From assembly GCA_000969725.1 (NCBI GenBank), contig JXSR01S002392.1: DNA of 30,046 bases, one strand, 5' to 3'. Made by a program: the position numbers and the translations under genes. Of this stretch, positions 10,499-20,416 are shown piece after piece. This stretch comes from Ophiothrix spiculata. Its lineage: Eukaryota > Echinodermata > Ophiuroidea > Amphilepidida > Ophiotrichidae. The notes beneath the pieces were generated by a model. The model was not told the origin of the DNA. It saw only the letters and a program-made list of their open reading frames with translations, and made no database searches. How positions within the stretch are numbered: position 1 is the first letter of the stretch; each line of letters starts with the position of its first letter.

Positions 10499-10720
10499 CT
10501 TTCTTTACTGAGGGAGTGTCTTTGTCTTTATTCTTGGGTGGCCTTCCCCTGGGCTTTTTCACTTTTGGTGTTACTGCTTCTTTCTTGTCACTGGGGGATT
10601 CTGGGACAGCGTCTGGATCCTTAGAGTCCTGTTCTTGTGAATTTGCCTCATTGTGCTTTGCTGGGGACTTCTGCTGCGGAGTTTCATCTCCATCTGTTTC
10701 TGTCTTTAGCTTTTTCTTGG
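10499..10720 (-). CDS. PHF10: PHF10 tail exon I: AT-hook module
   Basis: The exon is 222 nt, phase 1 at both ends (acceptor AAAACAG, donor AAAG|GTTGGA). It reads (A)KKKLKTETDGDETPQQKSPA, then a polar acidic linker with PESPSDKKEAVTP, an AT-hook KKPRGRPPKNKDK, and the end DTPSVKKG. It is closest to exon L: both start with KKLKT and share the RGRPPK-x-KDKDTP core. Several SP and TP sites suggest proline-directed phosphorylation, which is known to tune AT-hook binding in HMGA proteins; here that is inference. The acceptor lacks a long pyrimidine tract and the donor is unusual, so regulated inclusion is plausible. If the donor is skipped, a stop comes after eight more codons past the Trp. Confidence 0.82.
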
Positions 10721-13485
10721 CTGTTTTAAGAGTATGTACATTTTGTAAAAAATTAGGGGTACCTTTCCAATACATGTTAATAAAGAAATTGAGCTATATT
10801 ACTACAGCTATAAGGGTAATGAAAGCTGGTGTATATGAAAAAGGAAGCTAAAATTACCACTTTTGTCACAAATGTTATGAAATATTAAATGCAATTTGCT
10901 ATTAAATTTGAACAAAGTAACAGTTCCTTCAATATTTGCAAATTATAATAGAACATAATATGTTCCTGTATGAACTATACTATTTTTCAGTACATTGAGA
11001 AATATAGCAAATAGCATATGAATACATGGTTTTTACTTTCCAAAATTTGAAAATATCAATTTTAGCAGCACTTATTATTGACTTGTCTCTTGTACAGTGT
11101 GAAAGAAGCATGGTCCGCTTGCTTCAACTTTTTTTTCAAAGTTTCAGAGATTTCAGTACCAATATATTGCTCATATTTTTCTCACAACCCATGTGGAATT
11201 TGACAGCTGATTTATGTTCCGTTTTGGAGATATGGGTGAAAATATGTCCAATTATGGTAACCATCTAAAATTGCTTTTACATAGTAACATATAAGCAGGA
11301 CTGCATATATGAAATACAAAATTGCCAATAAAATCAAGATGGTTCAACAGATTTAGCAAAAATCGGAAACTTGAACCTCTTTGATATGACACTGAAACTT
11401 AATTTTGAAAATCGGACCAAGCTCCTTTAATACTAAAATTCAAATCAAAAATCTTACTGTTGAAAGGCCAATGCCATTAATGGTACAAGAAATCACAATC
11501 ATCTTCCAGTTCAAGAATGAATGACAGGCATGGTTTTAGTTTATGACATTTGCGACCATCAAAAACAGAATGGCCCCAACGATTAGGCACAATGCAAACA
11601 ACATATCATTTTTCATACTTGTTTGTGGATTATGCTAGCCATGATTTCATTGATTACACATTGCAGCATTTTCACACTTTTTAAAACCAAATTTAAAGAT
11701 GTGACAAAGTACTTTGTGACAAAAATTCTGAACAAAACTTTAAAAAATAATATAAATTCCACATGTCAGAAAAAAGATAGAGAACCTTGATCAGGCATGA
11801 GAGTTAGGTCATGAAAATCTAATGAACATGATGACAAGTCTGAATTTGAGCAGCAACCAATCAGCTTGAATCAGAATTAGAGCCCGGACTTGATTAAGAA
11901 ATCAAAAATATGACTTTTGGCATATTTCACAAGAGAATGTACCAATACCATAGCAGACTATGGAAAACACTTTTTTCTATATATTTTTTCTTTGGCATTT
12001 ACATTTGACATGTTTTGTTGTTTAAAATAAACATATTTGTAGAAGACTGAAGTTGGCAAAGTTTGAGCCATAAACATTTTATGGTTTTCAAGTTATGGGA
12101 CATGCTAACATGTGAATGTTACATTGTTTGATCATAGACCCTCAAGATAGGGTCTATGGTTTGATGGACACCAATTCTCATTTTTGTCCATCAAACATAA
12201 CATTTGCCTGAAAAACACTATTTTGTTTCTAAAAACAAAAATATACTTGAGATATTCTGGAAATTGGTTTTAAATGATTAATTTTGTTGATATACATAAT
12301 CTACATAACTTACAGTCAAATTCATTTTCAAGAAGGTGGATAAAAATCATCATCTTGACTGCTAATGTTATATTTTGATGGCCAAGCAATGTCCATCAAA
12401 AATGTGGATTTTGCAATGATCAGCGCTGTTTATTTTAAAAACGGAAGCATTAATAAAGTAAATTTTGATTCTTAAATATGTATTTTGATGTGCTATGTCC
12501 ATGTAAAAGAATATATGCGACACTGACCAAGTATTATGCTTCAAATCACTTCAAATCTCATTTTTCATGTAAAAATGGGAATAAATGGTACCCTCTATCG
12601 TGAGATATGCCTTGTATATAGTTTAAAAAACAATATATTTCTTTTTTCTCTTGATCAATCAACTTCTTTCACAAGATGATTATGTGCTTTGTGTAACATA
12701 TGTGTGCAACGTATGTGTGGTTTACAAAAACATACAAAACCCTTTCTGAGTCAAATTATGTAACTTTTGCTCAAAAAGAAGTACAGATTATCTGTAACTA
12801 ATCAGTGCCATAGTGCAAATGTGCGTGGAGCATGCACATGCATTGTGATGCATTTTGAAGCAAAGATCAACTGTTTCAAATAGCAACATTCAGAGTTTGT
12901 AATCTTCTATACTAAATTCTGCAAAATCAATGCAGAAACTTCACATTTGGTTAATTTTTAAGGGTTCCCTTTCAATCTGCTTTGCCTTTAGAATGTCTAA
13001 AATTTGACCTCATGATCTATATTTTATTATATACCGATTGGCGTGATTCCAGCCAGTTTTTTACCTCACAACAAAATCAGTATATAAAACAAATATCGAC
13101 TACTCTTTCATTCTAGCAATATTAGCAAAAACTACTTTCCCTTAAGTGATCTTGAAACAATAGTATGTAGGCTCAAAATCAATTTTGGGTAATAGTTTTT
13201 ACTATTGCCCATTTTTTTTTGACCAAATTGAGATCCCTGCCTAAATCAGCGCCTTACAATGAAAGGCACCTACATATGAACAAGTCAGGTGCACAACAGT
13301 TTAAAAAGTATGTGAGTATAATCAAAACAATGCTGAGGAGTGTGACTGATCACACACCTAAATTTGGGCTCTTTTGAATTTCACATAGTTGAAACAACCT
13401 GGCATCACACCAAGCAGCACACCGTGATTGTTTGGGTGTACTGTTTTTTTTTTTTTCTCAACAACTCATTCCATGGCACATGATA

Positions 13486-13977
13486 TATGTGATCACCTAA
13501 CAAGAGTATGGTAATATGTGACCCATCATATCGAAAGTAATTTGGGTCCCAAGATTAGAATCGATTTTTTGGTCTCTTCTGAAAGATTATATTTTAGGCT
13601 TTAAAATGACACCTTGCTTGTTGTTATTAGATGTTCGATTGCAAATTGGAAAAAGGCATCGGGCTGATTCAGAAAACTATAGTTCTGAGAAAATCGAATT
13701 TGAAGTTTCTGTACTGGTAAAACTTAAATGGAGAAAGGATTTTTATCTCTGTTTTTAAAACATTTGCCTTATGTTTTGGATGTTGGAACCTGATTAATAT
13801 GATAGAATACACTTCAAAGGTAACGTTTCTGATAAAATTAGAAATTCGACCTTGGACGTGATTTTTGACTATGCTCAGCTTCAATGGCCCGTATCTCGTA
13901 ATTTACTATGCCGACCTTAAGGTACCTTTCGATATGACAGGTCACATATGTGATCACTTAACAAGGGTATGGTAATA
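13486..13977 (+). repeat. 31 bp direct repeats flanking the family 1 MITE
   Basis: TATGTGATCACCTAACAAGA and following (13486-13516) and TATGTGATCACTTAACAAGG and following (13947-13977) are near-identical 31 bp segments on each side of the element. They are far longer than its TA target duplication. The MITE probably landed in, or was later copied with, a pre-existing tandem repeat. Confidence 0.8.
13517..13946. mobile_element. TA-flanked MITE, family 1, copy 2
   Basis: This copy matches 138-557 along its length, with ends TGTGACCCATCATATCGAAA and the complement of TTTCGATATGACAGGTCACA, flanked by TA. It is about 10 bp longer than copy 1 because of small indels near the middle. Both copies lie in the same orientation. 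Confidence 0.82.
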
Positions 13978-14033
13978 TACAGTTAAACTCTCACTGTAAA
14001 AAGCTGATTTTTTTTTTTGGCAGGGATTTCATT

Positions 14034-14039
14034 TTTATT
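14034..14039 (-). promoter_or_regulatory. Candidate intronic poly(A) signal after exon H
   Basis: AATAAA reads on the minus strand 36 nt past the in-frame TAA (14075-14077) that follows exon H if its donor is skipped. The region between is AT-rich and has no other obvious signal. No clear GU-rich element was seen downstream, so use is uncertain. Confidence 0.4.
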
Positions 14040-14082
14040 TGATTAAAGTCATTACTAGGCTGTTGACATGACAATTATTTAC

Positions 14083-14490
14083 CTTTCTTAGTTGATGAAG
14101 GTGTTTCCCCCTCCTTTTTATCCTTCTTTTCTTTCTTCTCCTTGGGTGTTTTCTTATCTTTGGGACTCGCATCGGGATCTTTTGGTTTATTCTTTGATCC
14201 TGGAGGGCGTCCTCTTCTCTTTATTGGCTTGACTGGAGTAACTTCAGCACCAGGCTCTGCGGCAGACTCTGGTGCTGATGACTCTGGTGCTGTAGCTTCA
14301 GATTCTGTAGCAGCAGACTCTGTAGCAGCTGTGGATTCAGGTTCTGTTGAAGAGTTGGTTGCAGTTGTAGTGTCTTGTATAGGTTCAAGTGATGCTTGTT
14401 CCATAGGCAGTTCTGCTGTGGCTAATGTTACGGTCGTTTTGTTTGTTGTTGCGGGTGTGGTAGTTGCACAGCTTTCACAAGCCCATTTGC
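14083..14490 (-). CDS. PHF10: PHF10 exon H: end of PHD2, low-complexity linker and AT-hook 1
   Basis: The exon is 408 nt, phase 1 at both ends (acceptor TCTCATAG, donor AAAG|GTAAAT). The first codons, G-KWACESC, supply the last two cysteines of PHD2 (human GRWICDCC). Vertebrate PHF10 ends about 20 residues later. Here the frame continues for about 128 residues: a Thr-rich stretch, an Ala/Ser/Glu/Thr/Pro repeat (TESAATESEATAPESSAPES), then an AT-hook KRRGRPPGSKNK, a Lys-rich run and the end TPSSTKKG. AT-hooks bind the minor groove of AT-rich DNA. If the donor is not used, translation ends two codons later (GK, stop at 14075-14077), and an AATAAA lies 36 nt beyond. The exon may therefore be internal or terminal. 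Confidence 0.9.
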
Positions 14491-14641
14491 CTATGAGAAG
14501 ATCAAAATGGAAAATTAACCTAAACATTCACGTGTCACATCGCACGACAAAAGACAAGTAATATTACAAGACTTGCTTCAAAGATGGACCAAAATTAAAA
14601 TAGCTTAAAATGAAGAATCATTACCATCAAAAACATCTATA

Positions 14642-15075
14642 TGTGTGGTGCTATGGCATAATGAGCGGAAAGTCGCGATTTTCAAAACTAAGTTTATGTC
14701 GTATTTTAATTCTCTATCATCTCAGCTTTCCAATGATATATAATATGTCATACTTTCTTTCTACAATTTTCATTTAGAGATCGAAATACAAGACAATCCA
14801 CTCAAAATCTGGAAGTAAAAAATTGTCGCAAATCGATTCTAAAGTTACTGATTACTATAGTGTATAATAGCAAAACGCGATCAATTACCCGTGAATAATT
14901 GGACTTCCCGGCATAATTGACCTTCAAAACGCGAAATATACATTAACACTAATGCACTAATGCGTTTTATGTCAAAAAACAAAATTTGATCTTGTCACCA
15001 TATTTTTACTTTAGCAGCCATTTATTCAAAATCTTCAATCGCAACTTTCCACTCATTTTGCCAGAGCACCACTCA
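14642..15075. mobile_element. TA-flanked MITE, family 4
   Basis: The left end TGTGTGGTGCTATGGCATAA pairs with the complement of the right end, which reads CACTCATTTTGCC then AGAGCACCACTCA. The inverted repeat extends about 38 bp, through GAAAGTCGCGAT on the left and ATCGCAACTTTC on the right. TA lies on each side. Length 434 bp, no coding capacity. The exact outer boundary could be off by a few bases. Confidence 0.75.
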
Positions 15076-16321
15076 TATGTACATTTCTCCCTGAACTTGT
15101 TTTGTCATGAAGAAAATGCACCATACGCACATATGAATTTTCTGTACTAATACCAGGGATGGTTGTGGCTTTTTGTAATTTTGCCTGAATTTGCCTGAAA
15201 ATGTGAATTTCCCAATACTTTTGTACAGTGAAGATCTAAGCATTTCTGCCTGAATTCAGGCAAAAACCTGAAGACAATCATGCCTGAATACACAGAGATG
15301 CCACTCATTGGTGTTCAAAAAATCTGAAATACTTCAAAAGAATGTGAGAAACCAAAATTGCCTATACCTTTGAACATGAAACAACAATAAAAAAATATGA
15401 ATTTAGGCTTAAACCAATTGAAAAATTCTGAATTCAGAATTTATTCTGAAATGTGGCATCTCTGAATACATATAGAATTAAGATCCCAAATTTACGCCAA
15501 CATTTAATGGCCATAACACGAAAAAAGTAAAACAACTTCAGGCCAAATCATTATCAATATCTACAAAAAACAAACCCACTCTTTCAAATAAGTAAAAAAG
15601 TCCTGGATGAGAGCCACCCTGTTTGTAGAATCTTACAATATTACTTTAACTAAGCTTGTAAATGAAACAAGGTGGGACCGTAACACGAACGCAACTCTTG
15701 TGTTACGTAAGAAATATGCGGTAGATGAAAACACAAAACAAAACAAAAAAAATTTGTAATACATAAATCTCGCTTGAATTTAAGTTACTGAAAATCGTGA
15801 TGATTCAGTAGATTTATTTTGCACATTTTCTCTGTTTTTGTCGTGTTTTTCAAGATGATCGCCATTTTGTAATGACGTTCCCAGCATGTAAAATGTGTAT
15901 ATATTTATGGTTCGTTGGTACTCGAAACACTGGGTACCAATTTCATTAAAACAAAGCTATCGCGAATCATTCGCCTTCGGTTACATTCCGATCAACCGGT
16001 GCATTTTCGTGTAAAGCTTACCGTGTACCGTAAGAGAAAAAACATGGTATAATACAACTTTAACACAGCTTGAGATATTTCGTGAATTAAATTGAGGTAT
16101 ACCATATCAGCGTGTATTTCACAAACTCTAAACATGGTAAATGATTTCACATACTGAAATTTGTATTTATTTAAAGGAAAAGGAATTCATGAGTATAATT
16201 AGGAAGGAATTCACATACTCTAACTTGAATTCCTTTACAGTATGTGAGTTCAATTACCATTTTTTCATATGGCAGCGACTTTGTATAATTTTGGTTCATA
16301 CCAATTATGAACTTAATAATA

Positions 16322-16510
16322 ACTAAACCTCCCCCCCCCCTCCTTCCCAGCATTAAGGAATCTTGGCATCCATTTGACACCTGGGTACAGAGCAGCACAT
16401 ACAAGTTTGGTATCTTGCTCAAGGACACTAAACACGCCGCCCAACGGATTCGAACCAACTCAATGTCCATGATTAAGAGTCAGGAACTTATGTCACTAGG
16501 ACATGCAAGT
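16322..16510 (-). mobile_element. tRNA-Lys-derived SINE
   Basis: On the minus strand, a box A-like TAGTGACATAAG (16487-16498) is followed, at the spacing expected of a tRNA, by a perfect box B GGTTCGAATCC (16446-16456). Between them GACTCTTAATC (about 16471-16481) matches the anticodon arm of tRNA-Lys(CUU), and CGTTGGGCG after box B matches the acceptor side. The body continues GTGTCCTTGAGCAAG, a word typical of the conserved central part of several animal SINEs, and ends near a run of G (C on the plus strand). The D arm is shortened, so it is not a functional tRNA. Outer limits are approximate. Confidence 0.8.
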
Positions 16511-16976
16511 CTACAGATCTGGCATGTAATGGTTTCCAAAAACAAATAGTTACATCTATACTCTGTAAATCTTGAATTACGCAACAAGCAGCTGATTAAC
16601 GCACATTAACCGATATAACCATACGGGGAAGTTAATTAGTTCATATTTCTTGAATCGGAACGGGCGCACCAAATCTTGCTGAACATGGAAATGAACTGAT
16701 GGTCAATGTTTATCCATGTGTTGGCAACAAAATTGGCCCACAAAAATATCAAAATCATGAAAGATTCATGCACAAAATGTATTGATATGCAGTTATTTGG
16801 TCCTAATCAATCATTACTAGTCTCTTACACAATACAAAAACCATTAGTCCACAATGTTGTAGAATACAAGAGATATGTTATGGGTCTCGTAACAGAGTCT
16901 GAATGCTTGTTGCATACTTCAAGGTTTATAGAGTATGATGCTGGGTGAAATAATCAAGTTTACACTAAAGAGATAC

Positions 16977-17052
16977 CTGTTGGAATATCCTTGAGTCCAA
17001 CACAGAATGTATGATAACCTCTGTCACAGTCATCACAAAACATCATTTTGTC
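16977..17052 (-). CDS. PHF10: PHF10 exon G: core of PHD finger 2
   Basis: This 76 nt exon has a strong polypyrimidine tract and TTTCAG acceptor, starts in phase 0 and ends with one base of a split Gly codon at ACAG|GTATCT. It encodes [20 protein letters not shown] and then KDIPT. It supplies the next four PHD2 ligands (FCDDC, GYH, FC). Human PHF10 has [21 protein letters not shown] at the same place. The exon is separated from exon F by a 4.1 kb intron filled with transposon-derived repeats. Confidence 0.96.
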
Positions 17053-17788
17053 CTGAAAAAAAAAATGATACAAAATATATTGAAGATAAGTTAAAAGGGA
17101 GATATAATATTAATAAGGAGTTTTCGATTTCAAGACTGGTCATTCAAGTGACGGCAAATGAAACAAGGTCACAACTAGGTCGTAACAATTCTAAATGTAC
17201 CGTTGTTCGCATTCCACACTCATGCACCTTGCATCTCTATGTACCACTTGACGAAAGTCCAAAGTACGCAATTTTGTTAAGTATTGTGATACATCGTAGC
17301 ATAACGAACAATAGCAAGCTCATTAATGTAAACATGATAGAATTTAACTTAGTGTGGTACATTGATCCGTTGCACACCATCTGTACTGAAATCGAAAAGT
17401 CTATATTATCATCAGCAGGGTTGACAGTTGGCAACGACATAATGATATGTTAGTATAAACTAATTCATGTTTAAATTGATATTAGTTTACATTCTCATAC
17501 ATACGACTTAAGAAAACAAACACCCTACTTGCAATGCTCTAAAAATGATGTTTGGTTGAAAATTTAAGGGTTCACAAGTTTTCATATCAATGCTAGTACA
17601 TTCAGGTAGTCAATGTAAATTAACCCACAATTAGTGCCTGAAACAGTATCCATGATAGCAGATCTATATCATTAACAACAATAATGGGATAGATATATGG
17701 AAGTTCATAAGCTACCAAAGAGACGTGTCAATTGAAAGTCAGAACCATGTGTTGTATATATGACATTTATTAAATCACAAATTGAATG

Positions 17789-18298
17789 TTAACCCTTTGA
17801 ACCCTGGCCATTCCAGGTGTATCTGTACCGCTGACCCGGGCCAACCCCAAAGTTAAAAAACAAAATATAACCCCTAAACTTACTTTGATTTTGATTCCCC
17901 TTGCTTAACCTTTTCATTTTACAGTAGTCTGAATTGTTCCAATAACCAACATTCACAAAAGACTGCTATTTAAGTCGACCAACATATTTTATATTTACGT
18001 TGTAGTCTATGGGCGAAACCACATTTGTTGAAAATTGTGATCGAATTTACGAAAATATGAGGATTTTTTCACCACTTTCGAGTAAATAAGAGCAAAATGA
18101 CCCATCAACCATAGGTTCAAAGCTTCATTGATTTCTTCCAATATAAATAAGACTATTGAAAATTGTAAGTCCCCATGCTTGTTGACAGACACATCAAGTT
18201 TTTGACACGTGACCTATAAGCCGGTAAACCGGTTCATCGGGTATACGGTACATGTACACGTGAGCCGGTATACCGGCTCGTCGGGTTCAAAGGGTTAA
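17789..18298. mobile_element. TTAA-bounded element (piggyBac-like ends)
   Basis: TTAACCCTTTGAACCC at the left and its exact complement GGGTTCAAAGGGTTAA at the right bound about 510 bp. TTAA followed by CCC-type ends is characteristic of piggyBac-family insertions. The right subterminal part (about 18220-18283) has repeated AGCCGGTA and ACCGG words with CGTCGGG. There is no transposase, so it is non-autonomous. Confidence 0.82.
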
Positions 18299-18307
18299 TA
18301 CATCTGT

Positions 18308-19211
18308 TTAAGGTAGCTTGAACGGCTATTTACACATGTCAGAAAATTAGGTATAAAGTGAATAGTTTTTGGAAAGGGAAACAAAACCTATTTCCATTTA
18401 ATGAAAACCCTTTAATGGTAACATTTGATACATTTTATGATATTCGGCCTATTTCTTATGTTTTTCTTTATTTTTTGAAAATTCCCTAAAAAATCAGAGT
18501 TTTTGAATTTTCATGTCAAGAGGGAATGTGCTATGACATTAAAATTTTAGGGGCTTGTGAAGGATCACAATAGCTAAATTCTCTTGTGGGCTTTTTGCCA
18601 GAAAGTGTTTTATTATCAAGAAAAAAGATTTTTTAGCTCCTAAATTTAGGCATATTTTCAAACACCTATAAAATTTTCTAGAAACACTTTAATTTTAAAA
18701 GCCAACAAGAGATTGTTGCAAATTTGATAAGCTTTCATTTGACACCTTGTTTGTTAAAATTGAAGCATGGGAAGTATGAATGAAAATTCTGAGAAATCTT
18801 GCTATTCAAATTAACGCAATAAAATTTGAGAAGTAGAAACATTAGAAGTCTCGCATTCGTAAACGATGAAAGATTTTTCTTTAAATCAAAATTTATGGCA
18901 ATTTGTGATCAGTTTGCCATTCAAAGAACCAAAAAATAGTTTCTTTTGTGAACCACTACCGCAGAAAAAAATTATTTTGAAAATAGTATTTTTTTCAGAA
19001 ATTTGCCAAATTTTGTGCAATTTTCGTGGTGGCCAAATTTGCCATGTACAAAGTCTATGGGAAATTGGAAAATAAAAAATAGCGTAACTCAAAAACGCTT
19101 TGACGGAAAAAATCTAAATTTGGAATACAAGTTCTTTTCATCATTCTGCACATTCTGTGAAATTGTGAACAAATGCTGTGCAGGACACCGTAGCCGTTAG
19201 AACCACCTTAA
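18308..19211. mobile_element. Second TTAA-bounded inverted-repeat element
   Basis: TTAAGGTAGCTTGAACGGCT and the complement of GCCGTTAGAACCACCTTAA are imperfect inverted ends with TTAA at both outer edges, about 900 bp apart. It lies nine bases from the neighbouring TTAA element. The interior is AT-rich, with no transposase-sized frame. Confidence 0.7.
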
Positions 19212-20087
19212 GCAAATTTAGCAATACTCTCTTTCTTGAAAATTGTCCATTGTTACTTGCTATATAAGTGTCAATGGAAAGTCGGAACCATGCATTGTCT
19301 TTGAAATCACTGTAGGTGGAAAATTCTAGTTAAATTTTAGTACAGTCATTCAATAAATTTCATAAAAAGATGTGTCACGAGCAGAAATGAGACCTGAAAC
19401 AAAATCTTCAAAAAAAAGAGCTGAAAACCATCAAATTTGCACAAAAGATCTTAAGTTTGGCTGATTTATCAAGAAATAGAGCTGAAAAATGTGATAAAGT
19501 GAGCTGAAATCAGCTGCAAAGCTGAAGAGTTTCGGGTCTGAGAAAGACAGTTGTAACAGTGTACTTGCTATACATATTTGTGGTACGGCGCAGGAAATAT
19601 GTGGGCCGTGGCGCCAGGGCTTTTTGTTAGGCAACTGATATATGAAACTCAAAAGGTACAATTTTTTTGAAAACTCTTTTCTTCTGCTTTTTCCTTACCC
19701 CTTTCAATTTTTCCAGATATCCTTCAGGGGGAAATTGTCACCCCACCTGTGGCGCTGCCACTGGTGGTACAGTCTGTAAAACCCTGTCGTTTGGTGATCT
19801 GTACCCCGGGGGGGGGGGATGGTACTCGAAAAAATATACTCGTACCTTCTGTCAATGTAAGTAGCCCCCCATCCCCGGGATCTGTACCCCAGCAATGGAA
19901 GGGCACTTTGACCGAGAATTGCGACTATGGAGCTTGTCAAGCACTATTGCTTGTGCAAGCACAATTTAGCAGATAATATGCATCATGTGTTGTAGTCAAG
20001 CAATTTTAACGCGATCAGAACGCATGTTGGGTGGGGCTAACTGATATTTGTGTTCGGGTTATCACCCGAGTTCAGCAGGTTCAGAAA

Positions 20088-20213
20088 GTGACCCTATGTG
20101 AGACCAAAAATTGGCAAAAATGGGTAAAATGATACCCTATCTGAGACCACAAATCTACCATATCTGTTCAAATGGATACCCTATCTGGGACCATACCTGT
20201 TCAAATGAATACG
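20088..20213 (+). repeat. Degenerate tandem repeat, unit about 43 bp
   Basis: Three imperfect copies of ACCCTATCTGAGACCA occur near 20091, 20134 and 20178, with related sequence between them (GGTAAAATGATACC and TTCAAATGGATACC). Confidence 0.65.
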
Positions 20214-20279
20214 AGATGTACATTTTAAGGTATCATGCAGGTTTCACCATGAACTCAATCTTAAGTTCCTAAGCTATTA

Positions 20280-20416
20280 TTGTTGGATTTAATTCGTGAA
20301 CGCGTACTCAGAGCCTTGTGCGTACACACGAACTAAACAACCTTGAAAATATACGCTTGCGTCAGGGACCACTGCGTACTTGCTATAAACACGCGTTCAC
20401 GAATTAAATCCAACAA
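20280..20416. repeat. Perfect 26 bp inverted repeat
   Basis: TTGTTGGATTTAATTCGTGA plus ACGCGT (20280-20305) is exactly complementary to 20391-20416. The 85 nt between also holds partly inverted GTGCGTA and TACGC words. It is probably a small foldback element. Confidence 0.8.

Larger units (their letters stand above)
10721..14082 (-). other. Intron between exons H and I
   Basis: This 3.4 kb, very AT-rich intron has no credible coding exon. It holds a MITE copy (13517-13946) with duplicated flanks, small perfect hairpins at 12133-12158 (CATAGACCCT arms) and 13187-13210 (GGGTAATAG arms), and the candidate AATAAA at 14034-14039. About 10,900-13,400 shows no recognisable repeat family. Confidence 0.65.
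14491..16976 (-). other. Intron between exons G and H
   Basis: This 2.5 kb intron contains a TA-flanked element (14642-15075), an imperfect inverted repeat with CAGAGATGCCAC arms at 15293-15304 and 15453-15464, and a tRNA-derived SINE (16322-16510). No other gene-like sequence was seen. Confidence 0.65.

Noticed and set aside
10480-10851. 123-residue open frame on the plus strand
   Set aside because: Antisense of exon I. The minus-strand reading has an AT-hook, matching phase and homology to exon L.
14142-14561. 139-residue open frame on the plus strand
   Set aside because: It is the antisense shadow of exon H. Its Ser/Val/Ala/Asp-rich composition follows from the repeated codons on the other strand, and it has no family resemblance.
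16446-16510. A functional tRNA-Lys gene
   Set aside because: Box A and box B are present, but the D arm is shortened, the cloverleaf cannot close well, and the sequence continues into a SINE body.
19667-19976. GC-rich stretch with overlapping frames on both strands, considered as an exon or retroelement fragment
   Set aside because: No domain was recognised. The composition comes from C and G runs, and nothing links it in frame to exons F or G.
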